A DNA stretch of 64,000 nucleotides, taken from Mesocentrotus franciscanus (taxonomy: Eukaryota > Echinodermata > Echinoidea > Camarodonta > Strongylocentrotidae). The translations under genes and the position numbers were made by a program. The first letter of the stretch is position 1. Each line of letters starts with the position of its first letter. Positions 1-10,680 of this stretch are shown here, one piece after another. The stretch lies in the NCBI GenBank assembly GCA_037976565.1, contig CP137673.1:3716218-3780217 (forward strand), given 5' to 3'. Under the pieces are notes generated by a model. The model made no database searches. It was not told the DNA's origin and was given only the letters and a program-made list of their open reading frames with translations.

Positions 1-125
1 TTGTTTCCCTTGAAAATGGTTTCTCATTGAAACATGTACTAAAGGAACCTGTCTACAAAGACCACCTGTCTACAAAGACCACTTTTTGTGTTTCCCTTGG
101 GCGGGCGCTATAGACAGGTTATGAT
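1..125 (-). mobile_element. MITE-like repeat, truncated by window edge
   Basis: This stretch is the reverse-complement relative of 656-836. Both contain the phrases CCTGTCTA(C/T)A and CCCAAGGGAAACAC and alternating 'gacaggtggtctttg' units. It is cut by the window edge, so only one end is visible. No coding potential is seen. Confidence 0.6.
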
Positions 126-655
126 TTTGATATGATACAACATTCAGACTAAAGCGGGCCCTGATTCTTTATCAAGTTTTCATTTGAAACGATGTTCACA
201 TCAGTTTCGCTATAAAACGTTTTATTATACAACGTTTTTTTATACCGGTACGTTGTTCAGAATAGAAAACAGGTACATGTGTAATTAATGTAATTATCAT
301 ACTGGTAGCTATACGATGACTTCTGGTAGTGTGATCAACCCATGGATAAAAGGTGGTTTGGATTTTTTAGAGTCTACATGCATGAACCCATGTTAAACTT
401 TTGATACTAGAGGGGTGGTGGTCCAGACTTATATTTTGAGCGGAATGAGCATCATGTGTCCCAGCTGCCTGAACCTATTGATTTTCAATACAGTATCCCC
501 CTAAGCTACATGTACTTCGCAAAGACAGGAACAGGACATACACTGGTGTAGACTTGTACTATTCAACATGTTCTTGGTCTAGAGAGGGCTAGCTGCATGC
601 TGGTACACATGCTCTTCATGGCTTTGTTAATTATGTGATTTCTAGACATCACATA

Positions 656-836
656 CAGTCAAACCTGTCTATAGCGACCGCCCAAGGGAAACACAAAAAG
701 TGGTCTTTGTAGACAGGTGGTCTTTGCATACATGTATACAGGTTCCTTTAGTAAATGTTTCAGTGAGAATCCATTTTCAAGGGAACAAAAAAAGGTGGTC
801 TTTGTTGACAGGTGGTCACTAAAGCAGGTTTGATTA
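656..836 (+). mobile_element. MITE with short terminal inverted repeats
   Basis: About 180 bp. The left end reads AGTCAAACCTG and the right end GCAGGTTTGATT, a short imperfect inverted repeat. The interior repeats 'GGTCTTTG(T)AGACAGGTGG' several times. A relative lies in opposite orientation at 1-125. It has no ORF of note and is probably a non-autonomous DNA transposon. Confidence 0.55.
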
Positions 837-892
837 AGTACCTGTAAATGCAACCAAATTGACCACCAACAAAAATGGTGACAAAATGCTGA

Positions 893-1122
893 TTAAGCTG
901 AATGGAAAATAAGTGATTGTGAAATTATGCACATGTTACACTTGATGTTAATGATCTCAGATCATGCAACAAGTGTAACGTGTGCATACATGTAGATGAT
1001 GTAGCAAAGCTTAACAAACAAGAATAAATCAAGTCTTTACATGTCATAGTAATAAAAGAAAAGAAGTATTTCATATTTTGTGTCAAGACATTTCACAATC
1101 ACTTATTTTCCATTCAGCTTAA
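893..1122. mobile_element. MITE with perfect 33-bp terminal inverted repeats
   Basis: Bases 893-925 and 1090-1122 are perfect reverse complements (33 bp, starting TTAAGCTGAATGG). A second inner inverted pair (GTTACACTTG / CAAGTGTAAC) makes the 230-bp unit a foldback. The ends start and finish with TTAA, which suggests a TTAA-targeting family, but this cannot be settled from one copy. Confidence 0.75.
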
Positions 1123-2001
1123 TTGATTAATTCTGGTAAAAAATCAGCTTGGGAACTTCATGTGATCATGAAAGAATGTTGTATTGTTGATCAATTTGGC
1201 TTAGAAAAAAATGAAATCCTGGAAGTCGGAAGAATCTTGATTGAAAGTTTAACATGGACAAAATCAATGTTCACAGTACTGCCAAAAAGAAGATGAATTC
1301 TGTTAAATTCATATCCCAATACAAATATGAATTGAAAAGCCCGAAAAAAATCAAATGATAGATAGTACCGTAGATTTCATAGGAATCAAATACCATTTCT
1401 ACTGAACATCCCCCCACCATCTTTTTGACCAATTTTCAACATACATGTTCATTTTTTAAAAAAAAAATTGATTTTTAACATTTATTATATTACACTATAA
1501 GTCACTTACTTGTTCTATGAACGAAACTGCCGTTAGACTGGTGATACATTGTTGTAGAGAAAGGCAAGTCTTAAACTTAGTGAAATCTATCCACACATAT
1601 TATTGCAAAATTTTTCCCAAGCTAAGTCCAGAACCACTAATTTTAATCTCCCATTCTTTGAGCTTATAAATGAAACAATAGTCACAATCTGTCTCTAACA
1701 AAGAAGATGCTTTCATGATTAAGCATTTTCCCAATTTGGTGCCAAATAATAAGGATATCAAAAATGAGTCATTGTTGTATTTTTGATTGGTCCAATAAGC
1801 TCATCTTAGTGATGACTATAAACAAAAATAAGAAAGGTGATCAATAAAATTGCTAAATCATCAATTGGACAGAGCAGTATCAATGACTGATCTAAATCTG
1901 ATTTTGTCATTAGAATAATACATGTCTACAGGTGGGTGGATGGGTGGGGTTTAACAATTCACAAATTGGCAAGATTCTTGAAAATTTCATTTCAATGATC
2001 A
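1123..2001. other. AT-rich intergenic DNA, nothing recognised
   Basis: No open reading frame, RNA gene or repeat structure that I can support is seen here. Confidence 0.5.
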
Positions 2002-2281
2002 GGGGGGTGTTTCACAAAGACTAAGATCGACTTTAAGTTGGACTTAAGTATAACAGGCCATTTGTGCCATTGTTTGCTCTCACCATTATGATCTTTAGAT
2101 AATATTTTTTCCTTCAATAATGAATTATCAAAAAATGTAAGTTTTGTAGATTTTTTACCATGATTTGTACGTCCCGTGAGAGACCAATGCCAGTAAATGA
2201 TGAGAGAAAACAAAGGCACAAACGGCCTGTTATACTTAAGTCCAACTTAAAGTCGATCTTAGTCTTTGTGAAACACCCCCC
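2002..2281. mobile_element. Foldback MITE, ~85-bp arms
   Basis: The left arm starts GGGGGGTGTTTCACAAAGAC (2002) and returns as its reverse complement, ending at about 2281 (GTCTTTGTGAAACACCCCCC). The arms stay similar for about 85 bp around a ~105-bp centre. The apparent ORF across it on the minus strand is a by-product of the hairpin, not a gene. Confidence 0.75.
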
Positions 2282-2601
2282 AGAACTGACACAACATGGA
2301 CTTTTTGCAATTTGTTTAAGTTATTAAACAGACGTAATAATAATGTTCCATGTTATTTGATATTTTTCTAAGATAGCCATCGCCACACACGCATACTGTA
2401 TGCTATGAGGCAGCTAGTGCTCCCCATTCTCCTGGGAGTCCTTCTAGACCCCTAAATTTAAACAACGTAAGATTTTAGGGCTTTGCAGAAATTTGGGGGG
2501 ATTAAAAAATAATTATTATAAATTAGCGTAACCTACATTCCTACACAATTTAACATTTTCAAAATAACAGCACCAAGACTTCTAAACACACACAGACACA
2601 G

Positions 2602-2815
2602 TCACTGACTACAACATATCACATGATATGTACATGTATGTGCCAGTCGACCTCTCATTTTGTCTGTTTTTCCTTCACAGTATGCCTGATTACATACAGG
2701 TTTTGGGTCCGATATTTTAGTGTAGCGACGTTGCACGGTTAGTTTTCTGGGGCTCGCGTCCATGCTGTCCTCTGCACGCTGTACACAGTACAGAATTTTA
2801 CAGATCATGGTCCCG
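2602..2815 (-). CDS. Possible last exon of unrecognised minus-strand gene
   Basis: On the minus strand an acceptor (ATGCAG) precedes 2815. The frame is open to a stop at 2602-2604 (about 71 codons with the shared codon). It enters in phase 2, matching the donor of the candidate exon at 3111-3397. The residues are Cys-, Lys- and Arg-rich with no domain I recognise. Support is only the coherent splice phases of three consecutive open blocks, so a chance pattern is possible. Confidence 0.3.
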
Positions 2816-3110
2816 CTGCATGAATAATGGTAGGTGTTGCCAAAATATGATTTCACCCCGAAAATATGTAATTTCATTTTTCAGTTTTAATGTTCAATTT
2901 AATTGATAATATAGTATAATACATGAAGAAAATCAATGTGATATATATTTCATTTTAAAAATAGAGCTCCAGAATCATGGCTACCTTACTTCATATTAAA
3001 ACAGTCTTCACTTAAAGTTCAAGTAAACACATACAATGTACTGAATGTAGAATGAATGCTAAACATAGTCATAGAGCAGTAGAGTATATTTGTATATTAC
3101 ATAGTAGTAC

Positions 3111-3397
3111 CTGCAGTATATTATCCCTCTATCATTCAGATTTCGCATTGCCACCTTCAGGGCATCAGGCTTAATACAGTTTACTTTATACCAATAGATG
3201 AATGATTTGGCACGCACAGGGATCGTTGCTAAACTCCTCACACTTATCTTAGTACAGACAGTATACACTAAACAAAAACTATTTATCATAAAATGAGGAT
3301 CATTGGTAATAGTTACTGTAGTTAATACTAATGCGAAATCAGGCAATGTACACCACATGTAGAATGTTTTTGTTTCTGGCAGAACCAACATCACGAA
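3111..3397 (-). CDS. Possible middle exon of unrecognised minus-strand gene
   Basis: An acceptor TTGACAG lies before 3397 and a donor CAG|GTACTA after 3111 (minus strand). It is 287 bp, entering in phase 0 and leaving in phase 2, and open throughout (begins FVMLVLPETKTFY, ends near GIIYCR). No known family is recognised. The phases agree with the flanking candidate exons. Confidence 0.3.
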
Positions 3398-3454
3398 CTG
3401 TCAACAGAGACAGATCAGCGTCGTTTGGCACTAATGTATTTTCGCACCAGGTAC

Positions 3455-3719
3455 AGGTGCACATGATCCACCCCGTTTACGGTTAGACTTCATGCATTGT
3501 ATGAGTAGTGCAGTGCACACTAAACTGAAAGCTTCAGTCTCTGATATCAACGGTTGTTCCCCTGAGATTACATCTGGCTCCTCTGCCGCCTCTATACATA
3601 GACTATAGTACGTCCTATGGGGTACTGAGTGGAAGGAATGGTTCGGTTCGGCTGGACCAAGATGAATGAGATATGCAACAAGTTTTTCCACTCTTGACGT
3701 CTTCACATATCCACTTTGG
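3455..3719 (-). CDS. Possible upstream exon of unrecognised minus-strand gene
   Basis: A minus-strand acceptor TTTGTAG lies before 3719 and a donor CCT|GTACCT after 3455. It is 265 bp, phase 2 in and phase 0 out, and open throughout (contains KTSRVEKLVAYLIHLG). The start exon is not identified. An AAGATGGC motif (YY1-like, with an ATG) occurs on the minus strand near 3871, but its reading frame did not join convincingly. Confidence 0.3.
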
Positions 3720-5700
3720 CTACAAACTTACATTACATTATTTTTTTAATAAATTAAAACAGAAATATGTACTTTGACTTAATACGATAGCTTGCCTATT
3801 TAAATTCTAAATTAATGTTTAATCCGAGAAAGACTTGTCGTCAACATGACTTGTTGTGCAGCCATCTTGATTTGAGTAAATGAATATTCTTTTTTTTTTC
3901 TGAACGTCCAATAGCTACGTAGGAGTCAGCCCAGCTTGACCTGGGGATATTTGATTATTTATAAACCCAATATCAAACGAGTGATCTGATTGGCTATTGG
4001 CTTAGTTTTTTTTACATTGACCCGGAAATGTATCGGCTGGGTCATGTCATAGATTACAGTTTGAATACATGAATCACTGGTTCCGAGACAAAATTGGATA
4101 ACTTGTATAAATATAAGTCCGTAAATTTCACCTTTGGAAATAGATGATAAAAACTTTGAAGTTTGATAACAATACATAGGAGAAAAATATACATTTTTTT
4201 ATTTCTATCTGATTTATAAATCAGAAAATTAGATCTAAATTAGGAAAAACGAGGGAGAAAGTCTAAGTACCACAAGAGGTTCCAAATCGGCTCAGCTCAA
4301 TCCCCCCCCCCCATTGTGCGAGCCGTATGGGTTACCGTCTGTGTATGGAGAACGTTGACAAATGTCAGTTTTATTAAAGAATGACCCATACCAGACAATT
4401 ATTTCTATCTATGTGCACACATGCTTCATTCAATCACAACTCACAATCAATTTATGTCATGTGTAGAGTTAATAGAATGGCCAATGGAAACCAAGTGTGT
4501 GACGTACGTATGAATTAAGCAAAAGTACACTAGATCTAGGCTAGCGCCAGCATTTTAAAATTTAAATTACACGTTAGCTCATTGTCATCAGGAACTACTA
4601 GTGCCATACATGCCAGTACCACTCCAGCATAGCATAGAGAGTCAATACTGCGTATGGACCTCTAGCGCTGTACCATGTGCTAGTAGGCAGCAATTTCATA
4701 CGTGAATAGTCAATACACTTATAACACACAAATGCACACAATCATGCAGATAAAACTGTAAGCATGAAGCAAGTTTGACAGTGGACTCACGATTTTAATT
4801 TTTAAGTTATTCTTTCTAACATCGGTGAGTTGAAAAAATTGTATTTTACTGCTATTTAGGTGTCATCAATTGTCACTAAAGTACCGATTTTGAATTTGAG
4901 TGAAATCAGTTTACTTTTGTACAGTGGTGTTTGAAGTGTTGAGATCAATAAAACAGGTTTTAATACACAGCCAGGATAGCGATGCAGCTATGTGTGGCCA
5001 GTACTAGGCCTACCGGCAGTAGTGGAAGGTACACGTATGACGTACGCAAAGCTCTATCAGTATGACTCAGTATCACTCTGTCTCTCAGCTCCGGTAACAC
5101 TAACAACTTCCAGATATTATTATTAATATTTTGTTAAATTCTTTACCGATTTCACGACTTGTCTGATTTTGAGTAGACTCTAGTTTAAAAGAATCGTCCA
5201 ATACAATTACTAATATAGAGTCTAGTACTGTAGTAGTAGTAGTAGTCTAGTCTAGTACAACTAGAATACAATTAATACAATTACAACTTAAGTCTACACT
5301 ATTGAACTCCGACTCCGAGTCGGAAGCGAAGGTGGTTTGCAAGGTCTGTCGTACTCGTAGATTTTAATGTAAGACTAAGACTAGGAATAAGTAGGATTCT
5401 ATTTCTAATTCTAGGAATGGGTGATTACGTAGATCTACACATGCACATCACGCTTCAGTAATTCAGTTCAGCTTCATGCAGGAAAATGGGGATGCGACTT
5501 AAATCTTAATAGTTAATGGAATAATGCTTTGTTTTGTGATTTCACTATCATACATATTTCATATTATCAGTTAATTACCACCAAGTTCAGGCTAGAGTAT
5601 AGACCGACTCGACCGGTTAGCCTATAGCCTGGCCTGATCTGAACTTCACTGAAGCCGTTCAGTAAATGACTCCAACTTGGAGTCCAAGAGCCGAAGAGGC
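3720..5700. other. Intergenic or intronic DNA, nothing recognised
   Basis: AT-rich with short CTAG/GTAG microrepeats near 5215-5280. No supported gene. If the minus-strand candidate at 2602-3719 is real, part of this could be its first intron and promoter. Confidence 0.4.
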
Positions 5701-5729
5701 AAGATAAGAGTCCAAGTCCAACACTACTT

Positions 5730-5835
5730 TATTCACTTCCGTATTTTCAAGCGAATGACCCGCCGGAAGTTTCCCGTCGCAATGGTCTCGCCGGCTGGCG
5801 GAGATTCGTGTATTGTCGCAGGTGCAGTTAGTTTT
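5730..5835. promoter_or_regulatory. CpG-rich island with ETS-type motifs, possible promoter
   Basis: A local GC- and CpG-rich patch in AT-rich surroundings. It carries ACTTCCG near 5736 and CCGGAAGT near 5763, both ETS-factor-like cores in opposite orientation, and two CGCCGGC/GCCGGC steps. On the + strand an ATG at 5781 is followed by 13 codons and a donor-like G|GTGCAG, so a small first exon is conceivable. Only the motifs are seen; promoter function is inference. Confidence 0.25.
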
Positions 5836-6251
5836 TGACAAACTTCTCATAGAATAAAAGAGAAAACTCTATAGATTATGATAAAATCAATTCAAAATTG
5901 AAACATATGAAGATAACCTACCAGAATTATAAGTATCAAATTATTTCTTAATGGGGGAATCCGTAGAAATCTCTCCGAATCTGCACGTTTTTCGCTAAAG
6001 CTGTGTACGTAAAAAATTGCTGACTCAGCAAAATATATCATCCTCGATCATACATATTGATAACTGTTACAGTTAAAATTAAAATTAAAACTGAATATTT
6101 ATTTCATAACTCATTAGCCTATTGTTTAAAGTTAAGAAAAATGCGAGATGATATATCAAAGTACAGAATAGAATTTCATAATTGTAAATTCAAATTGTGG
6201 CAAAGTATCCCGACACAAAATTGCGTAATCGCAATAAGATACCTTCATTCA

Positions 6252-6320
6252 TGAGGATAGTTCCTTAGTCTCGCAGTTACCGTATTTGACGTCATAGAAA
6301 TGAATATGTAAAAGCAAAAT
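6252..6320 (+). repeat. Dispersed ~60-bp repeat containing a CRE-like site
   Basis: The run GAGGATAGTTCC...TTTGACGTCATAGAAATG is repeated in reverse orientation at 14631-14692. The shared core includes TGACGTCA or a one-base variant, the palindromic CREB/ATF site. It is probably one edge of a mobile repeat. Confidence 0.5.
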
Positions 6321-6507
6321 GCGTAGTCTTGGTTCAGGTTGGAACAAGAGCATGTCGGTGGAGCTGGAGTGCGTCCGTGCACGGGCGTCACTCAAGCTGG
6401 ATTGAAGCGAGCGAGGGGGTAACCCCCCTCTCCCCACATGCACTCACACGCCTAATTTCTGTCTGAAAATGCGCGTTACAAACGCACCACTTCTGACGGC
6501 AAATAAA

Positions 6508-6985
6508 ACAAAAGGAAAGAGAAAAAGAGGACGGAGGGAGCTAGAGAAGAGAGCCAGAAGAGAGAGGAAGAATTAAAGAGAAACAGAAATGAAAAGGAAA
6601 ATAATCAAACATATATACAGGATCGAAAGAATGAAATGAAAACGAAAGACGCAAATGGAAGACTAGAAAATAGAGAGGTGTGTGTATGAGAGAGAGAGAA
6701 GAGGGGGAAAAGAGAAGTGAAAGGAAAAGATAAAATAGCGGGGAAGGAACAAAAAAGAAAAAGAAGTCAAGAAAAAAAAAGGGAGAAGAAAGGAAGAGGA
6801 ATACGAGCTGATCGATAGAGATAAAGATATATAAATGAAACGAAACAGAAGAAGGATAACGAAAAAAGAACAACACAAAAACAAAGAATAAAGAAGTTAA
6901 GTGACGTCAGCAAAATGAGTGACAGGACGAAGAAAGAAGAAATCAAGAGGAAGGAAAGAGGAAATAACAGAAATTGAGAAATAAT
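6508..6985 (+). repeat. Polypurine tract (~480 nt)
   Basis: The + strand is almost entirely A and G with mixed (GA), (GAAA) and (GGA) motifs and few pyrimidines. The S/F/L-rich ORFs read from its minus strand are a composition artefact. Mirror-like GA motifs could form triplex DNA. Confidence 0.7.
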
Positions 6986-7091
6986 GATCGACGAGGGGCA
7001 AGGCCGCCTAGCGGTAAAATTACATGTATTTCAAAAATCATTTCATCCGTCCCAAACTCAGACAGCAATGATACTTGTATCACAGTTTATT

Positions 7092-7281
7092 AAGCCCCTC
7101 TGCACTAGTTTGGCATGGAGGGATTAGACCTCCCTGCAAGGTCACTGGCATGTGGTTATCTCATCAAATCAGCTCTCAATTAACATAAGAAAAAGGGCAT
7201 CATGGGGGATCAACGGGTACCGCTTAGGCATTTTTGGATTATAGAGGGCGCAAGCAGCTATAAGTAGTGCAGGGGGGCTTT
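7092..7281 (+). mobile_element. MITE family with AAGCCCC..GCACTA ends, copy 1
   Basis: The left end AAGCCCCTCTGCACTAG is mirrored by TAGTGCAGGGGGGCTTTA on the right. About 190 bp. A second, clearly homologous copy lies in the same orientation at 23785-23978, including the internal phrase CTCTCAATTAACATAAGAAA. Confidence 0.75.
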
Positions 7282-7425
7282 ACGAGTACTGTCTGTTCTT
7301 TGTCCGGCTAATCCCATTACAAAAAATAGATCGTTCGTTTAATTTTCGTTTAATTTTCAAATCGACAGATTTATCATCTTTCCGGATTACACAATATTAT
7401 TTTTTGTTCATTGTAATTACCAAAA

Positions 7426-7645
7426 CGTGGGGGGAAAGATCATTTGCATACTCTAGTCCTAAATTATGGAATGGCCTTCCTGAAGACATCAAAAAATGTT
7501 TATCTTCTGATTCTTTCAAAACTCATGTCAAAACATTCCTTTTCAAGTCTTGATCGTTTTTCCTGTTTACACGCGCCTTGAGCACTCCACAGAGTGGATT
7601 TGGCGCGATATAAGTTACATTATTATTATTATTATTATTATTGTC
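7426..7645 (+). mobile_element. 5'-truncated LINE, 3' end with ORF2 C terminus
   Basis: In frame, the sequence encodes GERSFAYSSPKLWNGLPEDI, then about 22 more residues to a stop at 7551-7553. This is the typical C-terminal tail following the reverse transcriptase of CR1/L2-like and related LINEs (the 'LWN.LP..I' motif and 'F...L...LF' tail). A short 3' UTR (GCGCGATATAAG) and an (ATT)n tail follow. Everything upstream, including the reverse transcriptase itself, is missing, so this is a dead insertion. Confidence 0.7.
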
Positions 7646-7713
7646 CCTTATAAGGGGATCATATAGGCTTATATGCAATTTGTAATATATGTGTTGCATT
7701 CCACATTCATTTT

Positions 7714-7716
<3 letters not shown>

Positions 7717-7750
<34 letters not shown>
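7717..7750 (+). repeat. (TC)n microsatellite
   Basis: A simple CT repeat. It generates a spurious S/L-rich ORF. Confidence 0.85.
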
Positions 7751-7751
<1 letters not shown>

Positions 7752-7859
7752 CTATTCTTCTTCCTTTCTCTATATTTTTCCCAAGTTCTCTGCTTCTCCT
7801 TCCCTATACCGCCCTATACATGTATTTATAAGTCTGTATGTGTGTGTGCGTGTGATCTT

Positions 7860-8740
7860 AGGGGGTGGTAGTGGGTTTTGTTTGGGGTTTGGTAGTAAGG
7901 GATGGGGTTTTAATTTGTTAAATTATAACTGATTTCGTTTAATTTTTATTCGACCATAACTTATGAATTGTATGTCATGTATCAAGTTAATTAAATTATT
8001 TGTATTGTTTAGATATTGAATGAAATAAAAAAATATAAATTTACGGGAAAAAAAGTGTGTGGGTGTATTTAATATTTACGTCTTCTTGTTTACAGTCATT
8101 ACGTGTTTTAATAAATGTTGTCTCTGTTGGCCGCTATTCTTCTTCGATTGATTATGTATTTCATCATACTCTTTTCACACTCATTATTATCCGAGGGGTC
8201 CACAATTTACAAGCTCTGCTTTTCAGTGGACCTCTCCATTTCCTCAAAATATAAATGCAGTTAAATTTACAATTTTTGTCTTCTTCAAAATGTATAAATT
8301 ACTGTAAAGATTTGTTTATTACAAATGTCACTATGTTTTGTATGTATTTTACATTGCATTTGTTATTATGTATTGTATTTTGTTGGAAATGAAAAAATAA
8401 AAATGAAATGAAATGAAATATCCTACCCTAAATAGTCTCTATCCATTTTTCTATGAGAGAGTCCTATTTGTTTCCGATATCTTTTTAAAGCTCCCTCGTC
8501 TGACTTCATGTAGCTCAATTGTAAACAAGGAACCTTGTCAATAACTAAATAAATGTGAAACACAACCTACTATGTGTTGAATATATTTCTTAAAGTATAG
8601 GCCTACGTGTTGAAAAATAAATCTGAAATTAACTGAACTGAGGTTTCGGAAGCTGTCTAATTCCAAAATCAAAATTTGTACACTCGGTCTATAATATTTT
8701 CTCAACGAAGTAGACGTAGTATTAAAACTATATATAAATA
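7860..8740. other. AT-rich intergenic DNA with retrotransposon-like tail
   Basis: No gene is supported. Around 8380-8420 the sequence GAAAAAATAAAAATGAAATGAAATGAAAT resembles the polyadenylated, short-repeat 3' tail of a non-LTR element, but the body upstream is not recognisable. Confidence 0.3.
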
Positions 8741-8924
8741 TTACCCCTTCCCCCCCCCCAAAAAAAAACAGACCCCCACTCTTCCCGAGAACCCGACACG
8801 TAAGACAATAACATTGTAATGTATTAGCTTTAACAAACTTTTTTTTCGCATTCGGTCGCTATGCTCTCTCGCATAGAACAGAGGCGGTGTTCCCTCACAC
8901 TGCATGAAGCTGTCTACCCGTATC

Positions 8925-9290
8925 AGGACAATTACCCCCTGCATGGACAATCACCCTCCGGAAAATTACCCTCGGAAAACTACCCCCAAGGACAATAACC
9001 TCCCGGAATATATAACCCCCCCCCCAAAGGACAACCCCTCCCCCCCCCCGAGGACAAATTACCTCCCTAAAAATTATCCCCTCTAGGACAATGACCACCC
9101 AAGGACAATTACCCCCACCCCTAAAATTTACCCCCGTGGACAATCACCCCCTAAAATTACCCCCTCCCCCTGGGGGGATGATTGTCCAAGGGATTAATTT
9201 TCAGGGGAGTTAATTGTCTAAGGGGGGGATATTGTCCACGGAGGGTAATTGTCCTCGGGGAGTGGTTGTCCTTGGGGGTAACCAATGTGT
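8925..9290. repeat. Inverted minisatellite (GGACAATTACCCCC / GGGGGTAATTGTCC)
   Basis: The left half repeats GGACAATNACCCCC with C-rich spacers. Near 9170 the polarity flips and the right half repeats GGGGNTAATTGTCC, so the two halves are reverse complements and can fold into one large hairpin. Related arrays are at 37235-37523 and at the window end (63945-64000). The ORFs seen over it, rich in Pro or Gly, are artefacts. Confidence 0.8.
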
Positions 9291-9371
9291 GTGCGTGTGT
9301 ACGTGTGTGTGTGCTCATTGGTATGTTGTTATTTATTTATTTATATTTTAGTCAATTATTTCAGTTTTAAC

Positions 9372-9586
9372 ATTTAGCGTGGGTTGTGGTAAAGTTGATC
9401 GAATGAAGAAATATTTGCTGTAATGAAGAACAAGTGGGGCACAAGTCAGGCATGTCCGAGTGAAGGTTGTAGCATTTATTTTTCGCCATGTTCCCTATGT
9501 AATACATTCAATATCAACCGGGTGCATGCTGTTTATAAGGCAATGAATGTTATGAAATCGGTTTATTGTAATCGTTTGCAGCTTGC
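9372..9586 (+). repeat. Direct ~215-bp duplicate, copy 1
   Basis: Starts CATTTAGCGTGGGTTGTGG and ends at GTTTGCAGCTTGC. It recurs with high identity in direct orientation at 13029-13245. Function unknown; probably an interspersed repeat fragment. Confidence 0.75.
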
Positions 9587-10305
9587 AAAGATGACGTAAA
9601 ATGTGATATAGAAATATCATTGAATATGATTGAAATGCAGTGCGTTGAATGCATAACCTACTTTTAAAAGTTATTTAAACTGGATTGCATTGATAAGTTT
9701 TGTCAACATGCAAATAGGTAGTTTCCCGGCAGCTAGAAGAGCGCTTACCCTATAGTCAAAATAAAATAGTGTAAAACTATTTGGGAAAAAACCCACAGAA
9801 AATATATTTTTAAAAATGATATATTTTCAACTCTGAATATATTTTTTCCATCTATCTTCTATTCCAAACAGAGGCGGCGGAGCGACTTCCAAAGTGGGGG
9901 GCACCAACAAAAGAGGGCACTTTCTGGAAAAAAGGGCACCTACAAAGGAAAATCTCAAAGCGAAAATAAACATTTTTTTTAGACATTGGTATATACCCCT
10001 ACATTGTGATTACATTATCAGAGATGATTTCAATACTTGTTTCTCTTTATACATCATACAAGATATTGCTTAAGCATCATACTTTGCAGTTTGGTGTGAT
10101 GGTCTGAATATTCATTTGCGAGCGAGCGAGGAAAAATTTTAAGATTTGTGAGGTCGCAATGCGAAAAATTACATCTGATAAACAAAATTAAGAGGAAAAA
10201 ACCCAATCCTGATGGGGTTTAAGCACATTCTCATACCGTGAAAGTAATATAATTATATCATCTATAAATGCGAGCGAGCGTAGCGGGCGAGCTTTGGGGG
10301 AAATT

Positions 10306-10680
10306 GCTCGTGGGAGTGTCGTTGTCGAGTGGTTTAAGGCGCTTGACTGGAAATGCGAAGGTCCAGCTGCAGGGTTCGAATCCCGACACGGCACTAATAT
10401 CCTTTGGCAAGATATTAACCTACACTTGCTACTCTCCACCCAGGTGTTTAAAATGAGTACCCGGTAGGATGCGACCGTCATTGTTGGCCAAACAGTTTTT
10501 TTTTTGCGTCAAGTAACGCCTTGCTGGAACGGTCCCCAGGGAGTGGAGATCGTGCACACAGTGTGTGCGGGCAAGCACTGAATCCAATGACCGGGGTAGT
10601 ATATCTGTAAAGCGCTTAGAGACGTCCGAGATGTATTAAGCGCTATAGAAAAGCTGAATGTTATTATTATTCGCTTTAAA
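10306..10680 (+). mobile_element. tRNA-derived SINE family 2, copy 1
   Basis: The head resembles a Ser/Leu-type tRNA: TGTCGAGTGGTTTAAGGCG (A-box region) and GGTTCGAATCC (B box, 10373-10383). A body follows containing CTTTGGCAAGATATTAACC and CCCCAGGGAGTGGAGATCGT, then a tail AAGCGCTTAGAG..TTAAGCGCTATA and (TTA)n. A minus-strand copy is at 28005-28320. It is not a functional tRNA gene, because the cloverleaf is degenerate and it is embedded in a longer repeat. Confidence 0.75.

Noticed and set aside
6541..6884. Minus-strand Phe/Ser/Leu-rich membrane-like ORFs
   Set aside because: They read the complement of a polypurine tract.
8895..9370. CRISPR-like array
   Set aside because: Units are degenerate, spacers are not uniform, polarity flips at the centre, and the genome is animal.
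10306..10390. Ser/Leu tRNA gene
   Set aside because: Same reasoning: it is the head of a longer SINE with another copy at 28005-28320.
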